Assembly (NCBI GenBank): GCA_903852755.1
Contig: CAINRS010000016.1
Location: 1-38,274 of the forward strand
Direction of reading: 5' to 3'
Source: an uncultured Actinomycetes bacterium
GTDB taxonomy: Bacteria; Actinomycetota; Acidimicrobiia; Acidimicrobiales; Microtrichaceae
Length of the DNA stretch: 38,274 nucleotides
The notes under the pieces are model-generated. The model made no database searches and had not been told where the DNA came from. It worked only from the letters and a program-made list of their open reading frames with translations. A program made the translations under genes and the position numbers. Shown here one piece after another: positions 15,199 through 21,990 of the stretch; positions within the stretch are counted from its first letter, which is position 1; each line of letters begins with the position of its first letter.

Positions 15199-16181
15199 CG
15201 GCCCGCCGGACCCGGTCCTCCGGACACCGGCACCGGGGTCGAGCCGAGCAGTTCCTCGAGCAGTCCGGCGGTGTGGTCCGGGCCGACGCCCGTCCGGGAG
15301 GCCGCCACCACTCGGTGTGCGAGCACCGGCTGGACGAGCGCCTTGACGTCGTCGGCGGTGGTGAAGTCCCGCCCGGCGGCCGCGGCCCGGACCTGGGCAC
15401 ACCGCACCAGGGTGATCGCCGCCCTCGGGGAGATCGGCAGCGCGAACCGTCCGTTGGTCCGGCTCCGTGCGGCGAGGTCCGCCACGTAGGCGGCCAGCGC
15501 CTCGGAGACGTGGACCGATGCGGCGTGGCGGGACATGGCCACGACGTCCTGGGCGCTCGCGACCGGTTGCAGCGACTCGGCGCGCTCGATCGACGGCCCG
15601 CCCCGGAGCAGTCGGAGTTCCTCGTCACGTCCGGGGTAGCCGAGCGAGAGCCGCATGGTGAACCGGTCGAGCTGCGACTCGGGGAGCGGGAAGGTGCCGT
15701 GGTGCTCGACCGGGTTCTGGGTGGCGACCACCATGAACGGGCGGGCGAGCTGGTAGGTGGTCCCGTCCACGGTGACCTGTTCCTCGGCCATCGCCTCGAG
15801 CAGCGCCGACTGCGTCTTCGGGGACGCCCGGTTGATCTCGTCGCCGAGCAACAGGTTGGCGAACACCGGTCCCGGCCGGAACTCGAAGGAACCGTCGCCC
15901 TGGTTCCACACCGACGCCCCCAGGACGTCCGAGGGGAGCAGGTCCGGGGTGAACTGCACCCGGGAGAACCTGGCGGCGATCGACTGCGCGAGCGCCTTGG
16001 CCAGGGTGGTCTTGCCGACCCCGGGAACGTCCTCGAGGAGCAGGTGGCCGCCGGCCACCAGACAGGTCACCGTCAGGTCGATCACCTCGTCCTTGCCCCG
16101 CAGCGCCCGGGCGACGTTCCGGCGGACGTCGTCGAACACGGACGAGAACGTCCGGGTCGGACCCTGGTCGGTGACGCTCAC
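15195..16181 (-). CDS. MoxR family AAA+ ATPase
   Basis: A 328-residue chaperone-like ATPase. Walker A is GVGKTT (54-59), Walker B LLLGDEIN (110-117, Asp114, Glu115), with the family motif EINRASPKTQSALLEAM, sensor 1 VVATQNPVEHHGTFPLPESQLDRF, and the C-terminal lid near SPRAAITLVR. It leads the reverse operon MoxR-DUF58-TgpA, a widely conserved trio thought to assemble or activate envelope proteins. GTG 16181 is 6 bases after CAGACT on this strand, a weak -10 that keeps the key A and T. It diverges from the ROK gene over 53 bases. Confidence 0.9.
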   Translation of the reverse strand: MSVTDQGPTRTFSSVFDDVRRNVARALRGKDEVIDLTVTCLVAGGHLLLEDVPGVGKTTLAKALAQSIAARFSRVQFTPDLLPSDVLGASVWNQGDGSFEFRPGPVFANLLLGDEINRASPKTQSALLEAMAEEQVTVDGTTYQLARPFMVVATQNPVEHHGTFPLPESQLDRFTMRLSLGYPGRDEELRLLRGGPSIERAESLQPVASAQDVVAMSRHAASVHVSEALAAYVADLAARSRTNGRFALPISPRAAITLVRCAQVRAAAAGRDFTTADDVKALVQPVLAHRVVAASRTGVGPDHTAGLLEELLGSTPVPVSGGPGPAGR

Positions 16182-16234
16182 CGGGTGAGTCTGCCACCGC
16201 CGTGGCCCCGATCACTCCCGGGTACCCTGCCGGC
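16182..16234. promoter_or_regulatory. Divergent promoter gap moxR/ROK
   Basis: Reverse-strand CAGACT (16193-16188) and forward-strand TACCCT (16223-16228) each end 6 bases before their GTG start. Neither gene has a Shine-Dalgarno sequence. Confidence 0.45.
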
Positions 16235-17095
16235 GTGGGGACGGTGCTGGCACTCGACGTGGGTGGCACGAAGCTCGCCGCGGCCGTCGTCCGGGACGAC
16301 GGCACCATCGTCTCGGCGGCGCGACGGCCGACCGAGGGTGGTGACGGGGAGGAACTGTTCGGTCACGTCGTGTCGCTGCTCGACGAGGTGGGCTCCCTCG
16401 CCGGGAGCGAGCGGCCCTCGGCGCTCGGAGTCGGCTGCGGGGGCCCGATGGAGCCGGGGGGTCGCAGCGTCTCACCGCTGAACATCCCTCAGTGGCGCCG
16501 GTTCCCGCTGGCCGACCGGCTCACGTCGGCCACCGGGCTCCCGACCCGGATCGACAACGACGCCAAGGCGCTGGCGCTGGGGGAGGGCCGCTGGGGTGCG
16601 GCCGTCGGGGTCGACGACTACCTGGCCATGGTCGTCTCCACCGGGGTCGGCGGTGGGATCGTGCTGGGAGGGAGCCTGCTCGACGGCCACGCCGGCAACG
16701 CCGGGCACATCGGCCACGTGGTGGTCGAGCCGCTCGGTCGGGTGTGCGCCTGCGGCGCCCGGGGGTGCCTCGAGGCCGAGGCCTCGGGCACGGCGATCGC
16801 AGCGATCACCGGCGCACCCGCTGCTGAGGCTCCGGTCGAGGTCCGGGTCCGGACGGGTCGACTCGTCGGCCGGGCCGTCGCCTCCGTCTGCAACCTGTTG
16901 GACCTGCAGCTCGCCGTGGTCGCCGGCTCCGTGGCGTTCGGGTTCGGCGCCGACCTCCTCGAGGCCGCCAACGCCGAGCTCGAGCGGTGCGCCCGACTGG
17001 ACTTCTCCCGGGAGGCGCGGATCGTCCCGTCCGGGTGCGGGACCGGTGACACCGGCCCGCTGCTCGGCGCCGCTGCGGTCGCGCTCCGGGAGTAG
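16235..17095 (+). CDS. ROK family sugar kinase, glucokinase-like
   Basis: A 286-residue ROK protein, probably an ATP-dependent hexokinase such as glucokinase. Seen: phosphate loop DVGGTK (8-13), catalytic DNDAKALALGE with Asp109, the zinc site GHIGH (157-161, His161) with CACGARGC (171-178) and the EAEASG motif. There is no N-terminal HTH, so it is a kinase rather than a repressor. Start: the frame is open to 16202, but GTG 16235 lies 6 bases after TACCCT and directly precedes the first beta strand. The next gene's -10 overlaps its TAG stop. With pfkA in the window this fits sugar phosphorylation feeding glycolysis, though they are not in one operon. Confidence 0.88.
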   Translation: MGTVLALDVGGTKLAAAVVRDDGTIVSAARRPTEGGDGEELFGHVVSLLDEVGSLAGSERPSALGVGCGGPMEPGGRSVSPLNIPQWRRFPLADRLTSATGLPTRIDNDAKALALGEGRWGAAVGVDDYLAMVVSTGVGGGIVLGGSLLDGHAGNAGHIGHVVVEPLGRVCACGARGCLEAEASGTAIAAITGAPAAEAPVEVRVRTGRLVGRAVASVCNLLDLQLAVVAGSVAFGFGADLLEAANAELERCARLDFSREARIVPSGCGTGDTGPLLGAAAVALRE

Positions 17096-17098
17096 GTT
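17093..17098 (+). promoter_or_regulatory. Candidate -10 (TAGGTT) overlapping the ROK stop codon
   Basis: TAGGTT starts with the ROK stop codon TAG and ends 7 bases before GTG 17106, predicting a leaderless mRNA for the next two genes. Confidence 0.4.
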
Positions 17099-17105
17099 CC
17101 CGTCC

Positions 17106-17393
17106 GTGGCGCGAACTACCGCACCGGTGGTCGGTCCGGCCGACCTGCGACCCGCCTTCGCCGCAGTGCTCCGCAGGTTCGACCTGTGGCCCACGGCGGT
17201 GCGCCAGTGGCTCCGGCTGGTCCCGTCGGGGTGGTGGCGCCGCTCCCCGTTCCTGCCGCTGCCATCGCGGGCGTACCTCGAGTTCCGGCTCCTCACCGCC
17301 TACGGCAGCGACGTGCAGCACGACGGTGAGATCGATCTCGCCGGCGACCTGGTCGCCTACCTCGAGTGGTGCCGCCGATGGCCGGGCCGGTGA
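17106..17393 (+). CDS. Small basic Trp-rich protein, unknown
   Basis: A 95-residue protein that I do not recognise. It is basic and Trp/Arg/Leu-rich, with the stretch AFAAVLRRFDLWPTAVRQWL, a central RRSPFLPLPSRAYLEFRLLTAYG and an ending DLVAYLEWCRRW. It has no TM helix and no signal peptide. Similar small proteins with a YLEFRL...AYG motif are, in my recollection, linked to uncharacterised actinobacterial families; this is not a firm match. It is transcribed with the MenC-like gene 13 bases downstream. The start is placed by TAGGTT 7 bases upstream. Confidence 0.55.
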   Translation: MARTTAPVVGPADLRPAFAAVLRRFDLWPTAVRQWLRLVPSGWWRRSPFLPLPSRAYLEFRLLTAYGSDVQHDGEIDLAGDLVAYLEWCRRWPGR

Positions 17394-17406
17394 CACGGGC
17401 GGACCG

Positions 17407-18525
17407 GTGACCTGGTTCGAGTCCGGACCGACGCCCGAGCCGCCGGAGCGGATCGGGCTCCACCGGGTCAGCCTCGCGATGGTCCGACCGCACCGCAGCG
17501 CCCACCACACCGTCCGCGAGCGCGAGTCGATCCTGGTCCGGTGGGAGCGCCGTGACGGACACGTCGGTTGGGGCGAGTGCCCCACGCTCACCCGGCCCGG
17601 GTACGCCACCGAGACCACCGATCGGGCGTGGTCGGCCCTGCTGGATCGGATCCTCCCCGAGGCGCTGGCATCGGGCGCGGTGCCCGACCTGTCGTCGACC
17701 CCGGCTGCGTGCGGTGCGGTGCGGGATGCCTGTCTCGACGCCCGGTTGCGGTCCGAGGGCACCGGGCTGGCGGCGCTCGTCGACTCCCGGACGAGTCTGG
17801 CCGGCACCGGGGTCGTCGCGGCCGTCGGTGACGAACCGACCGCAGTGGCGGCCGCGGCCGAGCGACTGGCCGCCGACGGCGTGGCCGCGGTCAAGGTCAA
17901 GGTCACGCCGGCATCGGCGACGGCCGTCGTCGATGCGGTCCTCGACGCGGTCGCTCCGCTGCCCGTGGCGCTCGACGCGAACGGAACCTTCGAGCCGGGA
18001 ATCCACGACGACGTGCTGGACCGGTTGCTCGGTGCGCCGTTGGCCTACCTCGAGCAACCGTTCGCGCCGTCGGTCCCGCCGGAGGTCTGGGCGGCGGCCG
18101 CCAACCGGGGTGGGGTGCCGTTCGCGATCGACGAGTCGGCCACGTCCCCTGCCGTCGTCCGGGACCTGGTGCTCGCCGGGGCGTGCCGGGTCGTGTCGGT
18201 CAAGCCGGCCCGGCTCGGTGGGCTCGCCGCTGCGGCCGCCACCGCGGCCGCCGCGGTCGGACTCGGTGCCTCGTGCTTCGTCGGCGGCATGTTCGAGCTC
18301 GGCGTCGGCCGGTCCGCTGCGCTGCGCCTCGCCGGGGCCGAGTGGTTCGACCTGCCCACGGACCTCGGGCCGAGCCGCCGGTACGTGGCGGTCGACCTCA
18401 CGGACCCGGTCGTCGACGAGGGCGGTCGTCTGGTGGTCCCCCCGGGCCCGGGATGTTCCCTCCATCCGCTGCCGGACCGGCTCGTGGCGGCCGAGGTCGA
18501 GCGGACCGAGGTGCTCCGGGGCTGA
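17407..18525 (+). CDS. menC: o-Succinylbenzoate synthase / enolase-superfamily enzyme
   Basis: A 372-residue enolase-superfamily protein, probably the dehydratase that makes o-succinylbenzoate in menaquinone synthesis. Seen: capping-domain start RVSLAMVRPHRSAHHTVRERESILV, the lysine pair VKVKV in the barrel, metal ligands in LDANGTF, LEQPFAP and IDESA, and the second catalytic lysine in SVKPARLGG. Members of this subfamily can also be N-acylamino-acid racemases, and no other men gene is in the window, so menC is likely but not certain. GTG 17407 is 13 bases after the previous stop; earlier codons overlap that gene. It ends convergent with a Nudix gene. Confidence 0.82.
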   Translation: MTWFESGPTPEPPERIGLHRVSLAMVRPHRSAHHTVRERESILVRWERRDGHVGWGECPTLTRPGYATETTDRAWSALLDRILPEALASGAVPDLSSTPAACGAVRDACLDARLRSEGTGLAALVDSRTSLAGTGVVAAVGDEPTAVAAAAERLAADGVAAVKVKVTPASATAVVDAVLDAVAPLPVALDANGTFEPGIHDDVLDRLLGAPLAYLEQPFAPSVPPEVWAAAANRGGVPFAIDESATSPAVVRDLVLAGACRVVSVKPARLGGLAAAAATAAAAVGLGASCFVGGMFELGVGRSAALRLAGAEWFDLPTDLGPSRRYVAVDLTDPVVDEGGRLVVPPGPGCSLHPLPDRLVAAEVERTEVLRG

Positions 18526-18549
18526 CCCGGGCCGTCCCGTGACCTCCGC

Positions 18550-19080
18550 TCAGTCCGGGCGACCGGCCCGGCGCCACAGTTCCACGTGGTGCTCCGCCGG
18601 GGTGATGTCGATCGGCTGGTCGGGGACCACGCCGCCCGCGAGGTCGGCGAGGAACTCGAGCATTCGGTAGGGGATGGTCCTCGGGCCGTGGTCGAGCACG
18701 TCCTCGACCGCCCACCACCGCTGCTCGCCGAACGCCAGTGCCTCGAGGTGCTCGAGCCCGGCCGGTCCGGACGAGGTCCCGTCGCAGCGGGCCACGTGGA
18801 TGAACTCGTCCTGGTCGAAGTGGAACCCGCCGAAGGTGTACTCGACGCGCTGGGTCCACACGCACGGGCCCACCTCGGCGTCGCGGATGCCGGCTTCCTC
18901 CCACAGCTCTCGGCGGGCGGCGTCGATCGAGTCCTCGCCGGGGTCGATCCCGCCTCCGGGGATCTCCCACCAGCGGCCCGGGACCCGACCCGCCGGGTCC
19001 CGGCCCTCGATGAGCAGGACGCGGTCCGAGGGGTCGAAGACCACCACACGTGCGGCGCGTCGCCGACCCCAGGAGCTCAC
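18550..19080 (-). CDS. Nudix hydrolase
   Basis: A 176-residue Nudix enzyme, the second in the window and not closely similar to the first. The box reads G-GIDPG-E-DSIDAAR-REL-W-EE-A-GI. RWWEIPGGG precedes it, typical of ADP-ribose/NUDT-like hydrolases. The C-terminal region (VPDQPIDITPAEHHVELW) has no known motif. The GTG 19080 start is 6 bases after TAGTCT on this strand. It diverges from the lipoate-ligase-like gene over 54 bases. Confidence 0.85.
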   Translation of the reverse strand: MSSWGRRRAARVVVFDPSDRVLLIEGRDPAGRVPGRWWEIPGGGIDPGEDSIDAARRELWEEAGIRDAEVGPCVWTQRVEYTFGGFHFDQDEFIHVARCDGTSSGPAGLEHLEALAFGEQRWWAVEDVLDHGPRTIPYRMLEFLADLAGGVVPDQPIDITPAEHHVELWRRAGRPD

Positions 19081-19134
19081 GGGGCCAGACTACGGCCTCG
19101 GGATCGGCGGCAGGATCGGTGGCAGGATCGGTCG
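19081..19134. promoter_or_regulatory. Divergent promoter gap Nudix/lipoate-ligase-like
   Basis: Reverse-strand TAGTCT (19092-19087) ends 6 bases before the Nudix GTG. Forward-strand CAGGAT (19123-19128) ends 6 bases before GTG 19135 and lies within a short tandem repeat. Confidence 0.4.
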
Positions 19135-19136
19135 GT
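19101..19136 (+). repeat. 12-bp tandem repeat, three copies
   Basis: Copies are GGATCGGCGGCA, GGATCGGTGGCA and GGATCGGTCGGT. They fill the promoter gap and run into the start codon of the lipoate-ligase-like gene. The copies could be operator sites or replication slippage. Confidence 0.6.
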
Positions 19137-19839
19137 GGGTGGGCTGTCGGACGGTGAACTCGACGTCGAGGTGCTCGGGGTGATCTCCGCCGGGTGGCAG
19201 GTCGAGCGGGTGCGGGGACCGGTGGCGGCACTCCACGCCGCCGACCTGCCGGACCGGCGGGTGGTGCGGATCTGCGAGGTGGTCGACGCCGCGGTGGTCC
19301 TCGGTTCCACCCAGTCCGACTCCCTGCTCGACCGGGACGCCCTCGACCGCAGCGGACTCGCTGCGGTCCGTCGACGCAGCGGCGGCGGAGCCGTGGTGCT
19401 CCGGCCCGGCGACCACCTCTGGGTCGACCTCTTCGTTCCGGTCGGGGACCCCCTCTGGGAGGACGACGTGGAGCTGGCCGCCTGGTGGGTGGGCGAGTGG
19501 TGGGTCCGGGTGGTGCAGGGTGGGGCGACCGTGCACCGGGACTCCCTGAGCGATCGCCGGGCCGGGTCGATTGCGTGCTTCGCCGCCCGTGGACCGGGTG
19601 AGGTCGTCGACGCCGCCGGGCGCAAGCTGGTGGGTGTCTCCCAGCGCCGGACCAGCGCCGGTGCCCGGTTCCAGACGCTCGCCTACCTGCGCTGGGATCC
19701 CGGCACCCTGCCGGGGCTGCTCACCGACCGGGCTGCGGCGCAGGTCGTGGCCCCGATCCTCAGGGACCGCGTCCGGGCGGTCCCTGAGGGGGGCGGACTG
19801 CTCGACCGATTCCTCGAGGAGGCGCCTGAATTCGGGTAG
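19135..19839 (+). CDS. Lipoate-protein ligase A/B family protein
   Basis: A 234-residue protein of the biotin/lipoate ligase fold. The motif RRRSGGGAVVLRPGDHLWVDL (near 79-99) matches the adenylate-binding RRxxGGGxV, and GRKLVGVSQRRT (near 162-173) holds the conserved active-site lysine. It may attach lipoate or octanoate to dehydrogenase E2 or glycine cleavage H proteins; members of the family can act on other acyl groups. The frame is open far upstream, but only GTG 19135 has a fitting -10 (CAGGAT, 6 bases upstream) and avoids the Nudix gene. A strong hairpin lies inside its 3' end. It is the last gene before the dcw cluster. Confidence 0.75.
   Translation: MGGLSDGELDVEVLGVISAGWQVERVRGPVAALHAADLPDRRVVRICEVVDAAVVLGSTQSDSLLDRDALDRSGLAAVRRRSGGGAVVLRPGDHLWVDLFVPVGDPLWEDDVELAAWWVGEWWVRVVQGGATVHRDSLSDRRAGSIACFAARGPGEVVDAAGRKLVGVSQRRTSAGARFQTLAYLRWDPGTLPGLLTDRAAAQVVAPILRDRVRAVPEGGGLLDRFLEEAPEFG
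19758..19789. other. Perfect 13-bp hairpin inside the 3' end of the ligase-like gene
   Basis: CCTCAGGGACCGC pairs perfectly with GCGGTCCCTGAGG around a 6-base loop. It lies 50 bases before the stop codon and 67 bases upstream of the mraZ -35 element. It could end or stabilise the upstream transcript; no T-run follows. Confidence 0.6.
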
Positions 19840-19840
19840 A

Positions 19841-19900
19841 GGTGGGTCAAAGTGGTTGCCAAGGGTAACTGAGTGCCATAGGGTGGCATGAAGTAGAGGA
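19841..19900 (+). promoter_or_regulatory. Candidate MraZ operator: GTGG-type repeats every 10 bp
   Basis: Six consecutive 10-base steps each begin with a related core: GGTGGG, AGTGGT, AAGGGT, GAGTGC, GGGTGG, AAGTAG. MraZ is known to bind repeated GTGG/TGGG boxes with about 10-bp spacing upstream of its own operon. The array overlaps both promoter elements, as expected for self-repression. Confidence 0.55.
19856..19884 (+). promoter_or_regulatory. dcw cluster promoter (mraZ)
   Basis: TTGCCA (19856-19861), a 17-base spacer and TAGGGT (19879-19884) form the best sigma-70-type promoter in the window, predicting a start at about A19891. The surroundings are unusually AT-rich for this DNA. Confidence 0.6.
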
Positions 19901-19929
19901 CGGGGGAGCGGCGTGGCTCTCCCGTCCTC
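19896..19929 (+). other. Hairpin over the mraZ ribosome-binding site and start
   Basis: A 13-bp stem (19896-19908 with 19917-19929, one G-U pair) encloses an 8-base loop CGGCGTGG. The GGGGGAG Shine-Dalgarno sequence is in the 5' arm and GTG 19913 is in the loop. It begins about 5 bases after the predicted transcript start. Confidence 0.65.
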
Positions 19930-20416
19930 CGTCCCAGACCACCCGGTCGCATGCCCTGCGACCCTGCCCCCGGACCGATACGTGGACCTGTACGACACGT
20001 TCGAACACACCGTCGACCCCAAGGGTCGACTGGTCATGCCGGCGCCCTTCCGCCCGGCGTTCGCGGACGGCGGGTTCCTGGTCAACATGCAGACCGCGCT
20101 CGGGCTCTTCCCGGCGGCCGAGTGGGAGCCCTGGGTGCGGCGGGTCGAGCAGAGCGGCAAGGTCGCTCGATCGAACCTGCGGTTCATGATCGCCTCGGTC
20201 TCGCCGATCCAGCCCGACAGCCAGCACCGGATCTCGATCAACCCCCGGCTCCGCCAGAAGCTGCACCTCGACCGCGACGTCGCGATCGTGGGGCAGCGCA
20301 AGTACGCGCAGATCTACGACCTCGCCGAGTGGGAGCGCTTCGAGGCCACCGTGGAGCAGCCACCCGCCGAGCGGCGTTCGCTGGTGGACGAGCTCGAGGA
20401 ACTGGACTTCCTGTGA
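19913..20416 (+). CDS. mraZ: Transcriptional regulator MraZ
   Basis: DNA-binding regulator that heads the dcw cluster and usually represses it. The two AbrB-like half-domains are visible: FEHTVDPKGRLVMPAPFRPAF and DSQHRISINPRLRQKLHLDRDVAIVGQ. Two starts are possible. GTG 19913 gives 167 residues, with GGGGGAG 4 bases upstream, but adds about 23 N-terminal residues not typical of MraZ. GTG 19982 gives the canonical 144 residues but has no Shine-Dalgarno sequence. The first is listed because of its ribosome site; if the second is true, the hairpin and 91-base leader are purely regulatory. Candidate MraZ operator boxes lie just upstream. rsmH follows after 42 bases. Confidence 0.85.
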   Translation: MALPSSVPDHPVACPATLPPDRYVDLYDTFEHTVDPKGRLVMPAPFRPAFADGGFLVNMQTALGLFPAAEWEPWVRRVEQSGKVARSNLRFMIASVSPIQPDSQHRISINPRLRQKLHLDRDVAIVGQRKYAQIYDLAEWERFEATVEQPPAERRSLVDELEELDFL

Positions 20417-20458
20417 TCGTCGACCGCCACCGTCCGGCCACGAGGTGCGGGGACCGGA

Positions 20459-21424
20459 GTGGACGATGAGCCCTTCGTCCACGTCCCGGTGCTCGTCGAC
20501 CGAGTGGTCGAGCTCCTCGCCGTCGTGCCCGACGGTCGGTTCGTCGACGCGACGCTCGGCGGTGGTGGCCACGCGGCCGCCGTGCTCGCCGCCCACCCCG
20601 GACTCGAGTTGCTCGGGATCGACCGCGACGACGCAGCGCTCACCGCTGCGGCGGAACGACTCGCTCCCTACCGGGACCGGATCCAACTCGTACGCGGATC
20701 GTTCGGCGACCTCGCCGAGCTGGTCCGCACCCACCCACCCGTCCGCCAACCCACCCCACGAACTGGAGTGACCGCCGTGCTGCTCGACCTCGGAGTCTCC
20801 TCACCGCAACTCGACCGTGCCGACCGCGGCTTCTCGTACCGGGCCGCCGGTCCGCTCGACATGCGGATGGACGAGCGCCAGGGCTTCACCGCCGACGACG
20901 TCGTGAACCACTACGACTACGCCACCCTCGCCCGGGTCATCCGGGACCACTCCGAGGAGCGGTTCGCCAGCCGGATCGCCCGGGCGATCGTGGACGCCCG
21001 GCCGATTCAGGACTCCGCTCACCTGGCCCGGGTCGTTCGGGACGCCATCCCGGCGGCGGCCCGTCGAACCGGGGGCCACCCTGCGAAGCGCACCTTCCAG
21101 GCGATCCGCATGGAGGTCAACGCCGAGTTGGACCAGCTCGCCGACGCGCTCGACGACGCGGTGGCGCTCCTGCAGCCGGGAGGCCGCCTCGCGGTGCTCT
21201 CCTACCACTCCCTCGAGGACCGGTCGGTCAAGGACCACTTCCGTAACCAGGAGACGGGAGGGTGCACCTGTCCGACCGGGCTCCCCTGCGTGTGCGGTGC
21301 CGAGCCGACCGTCCGGCTCCTCAAGCGCGGCGCGTGGCAGGCCGAGCCCACCGAGATCGACGTCAACCGACGCGCCGAGAGCGTCCGGCTCCGTGCGGTC
21401 GAGCGCCTCGGGGAGCCGGCGTGA
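20459..21424 (+). CDS. rsmH: 16S rRNA (cytosine-1402 N4) methyltransferase
   Basis: Methylates N4 of C1402 in 16S rRNA using S-adenosylmethionine. The 321-residue protein shows HVPVL at the N terminus, the SAM loop VDATLGGGGH, LGIDRDD, LLDLGVSSPQLDRADRGFSY, FQAIRMEVN and SYHSLEDRSVKDHF. A Cys-rich segment GGCTCPTGLPCVCG near the C terminus is common in actinobacterial RsmH. GTG 20459 has CGGAG immediately upstream. Its stop overlaps ftsL in a GTGA junction. Confidence 0.93.
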   Translation: MDDEPFVHVPVLVDRVVELLAVVPDGRFVDATLGGGGHAAAVLAAHPGLELLGIDRDDAALTAAAERLAPYRDRIQLVRGSFGDLAELVRTHPPVRQPTPRTGVTAVLLDLGVSSPQLDRADRGFSYRAAGPLDMRMDERQGFTADDVVNHYDYATLARVIRDHSEERFASRIARAIVDARPIQDSAHLARVVRDAIPAAARRTGGHPAKRTFQAIRMEVNAELDQLADALDDAVALLQPGGRLAVLSYHSLEDRSVKDHFRNQETGGCTCPTGLPCVCGAEPTVRLLKRGAWQAEPTEIDVNRRAESVRLRAVERLGEPA

Positions 21425-21990
21425 GCGCCGTTCACGCCGAGACCCTCGATCGTCGGCGTCCGCCGGCCGCTCCTCGGGCGCGCCGAGCCGACCGTTCGCC
21501 GGGCCGTTCCCCCGCAGGTCCACGCGCCGCCGGTCGCTCCCGCACGGAGCGTCCCACCCGTACTCGGTCCCGGGCCGTCGCCCCGTCCCCCCGGGCGGCC
21601 CGATCGTCGGCCCGGCCGCTCCCCCAGGAGTCGGCCGGGCCGCGAGCTCGTCGACGGACGCTCCTGCGCTGGCCCTCGGCGCTCTCGTGCGCCGTCGCCG
21701 GACTGCTGATCGTCGGCGGCACCGCCGTGTACGTGCAGGGAGAGCGCATCACCGCGCAGCGGGCCGCCGACGGGCTCGCCGCCGACATCGACGTCGCCCG
21801 GACGAAGCAGCGCGACCTCGTGGTCGAGCTCGCCCGGGCCGAGACGCCTGCTGCGATCGCCCGTGGTGCCGCCGGGGCCGACCTCGTCGAACCGTCCGAG
21901 GTGGCCGCCGTGCCCGCGGCCCCGGTGCCCGCGACCCCGGTGCCGCCGTTCCCCTCGGCGGGCCTGCCCGCTGCCACCGGGGTCGGATGA
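21421..21990 (+). CDS. ftsL: Cell division protein FtsL-like
   Basis: A 189-residue bitopic membrane protein in the ftsL position between rsmH and ftsI. A long Arg/Pro-rich cytoplasmic tail (1-84) precedes one TM helix (about 86-106) and a short coiled-coil-like stretch (109-142, ITAQRAADGLAADIDVARTK). It ends in a Pro/Val/Ala-rich tail. FtsL partners with FtsQ and FtsB to activate FtsW-FtsI. Sequence conservation is low, as usual for FtsL, so the call rests on position and topology. It is bounded by GTGA and ATGA overlaps on both sides. Confidence 0.75.
   Translation: MSAVHAETLDRRRPPAAPRARRADRSPGRSPAGPRAAGRSRTERPTRTRSRAVAPSPRAARSSARPLPQESAGPRARRRTLLRWPSALSCAVAGLLIVGGTAVYVQGERITAQRAADGLAADIDVARTKQRDLVVELARAETPAAIARGAAGADLVEPSEVAAVPAAPVPATPVPPFPSAGLPAATGVG

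Noticed and set aside
11735-15628. One reverse frame open for about 1297 codons
   Set aside because: Only the part up to 13996 is the transglutaminase gene; the upstream part is a shadow of the DUF58 and moxR genes in another frame, with high-GC low-stop bias and no family motifs.
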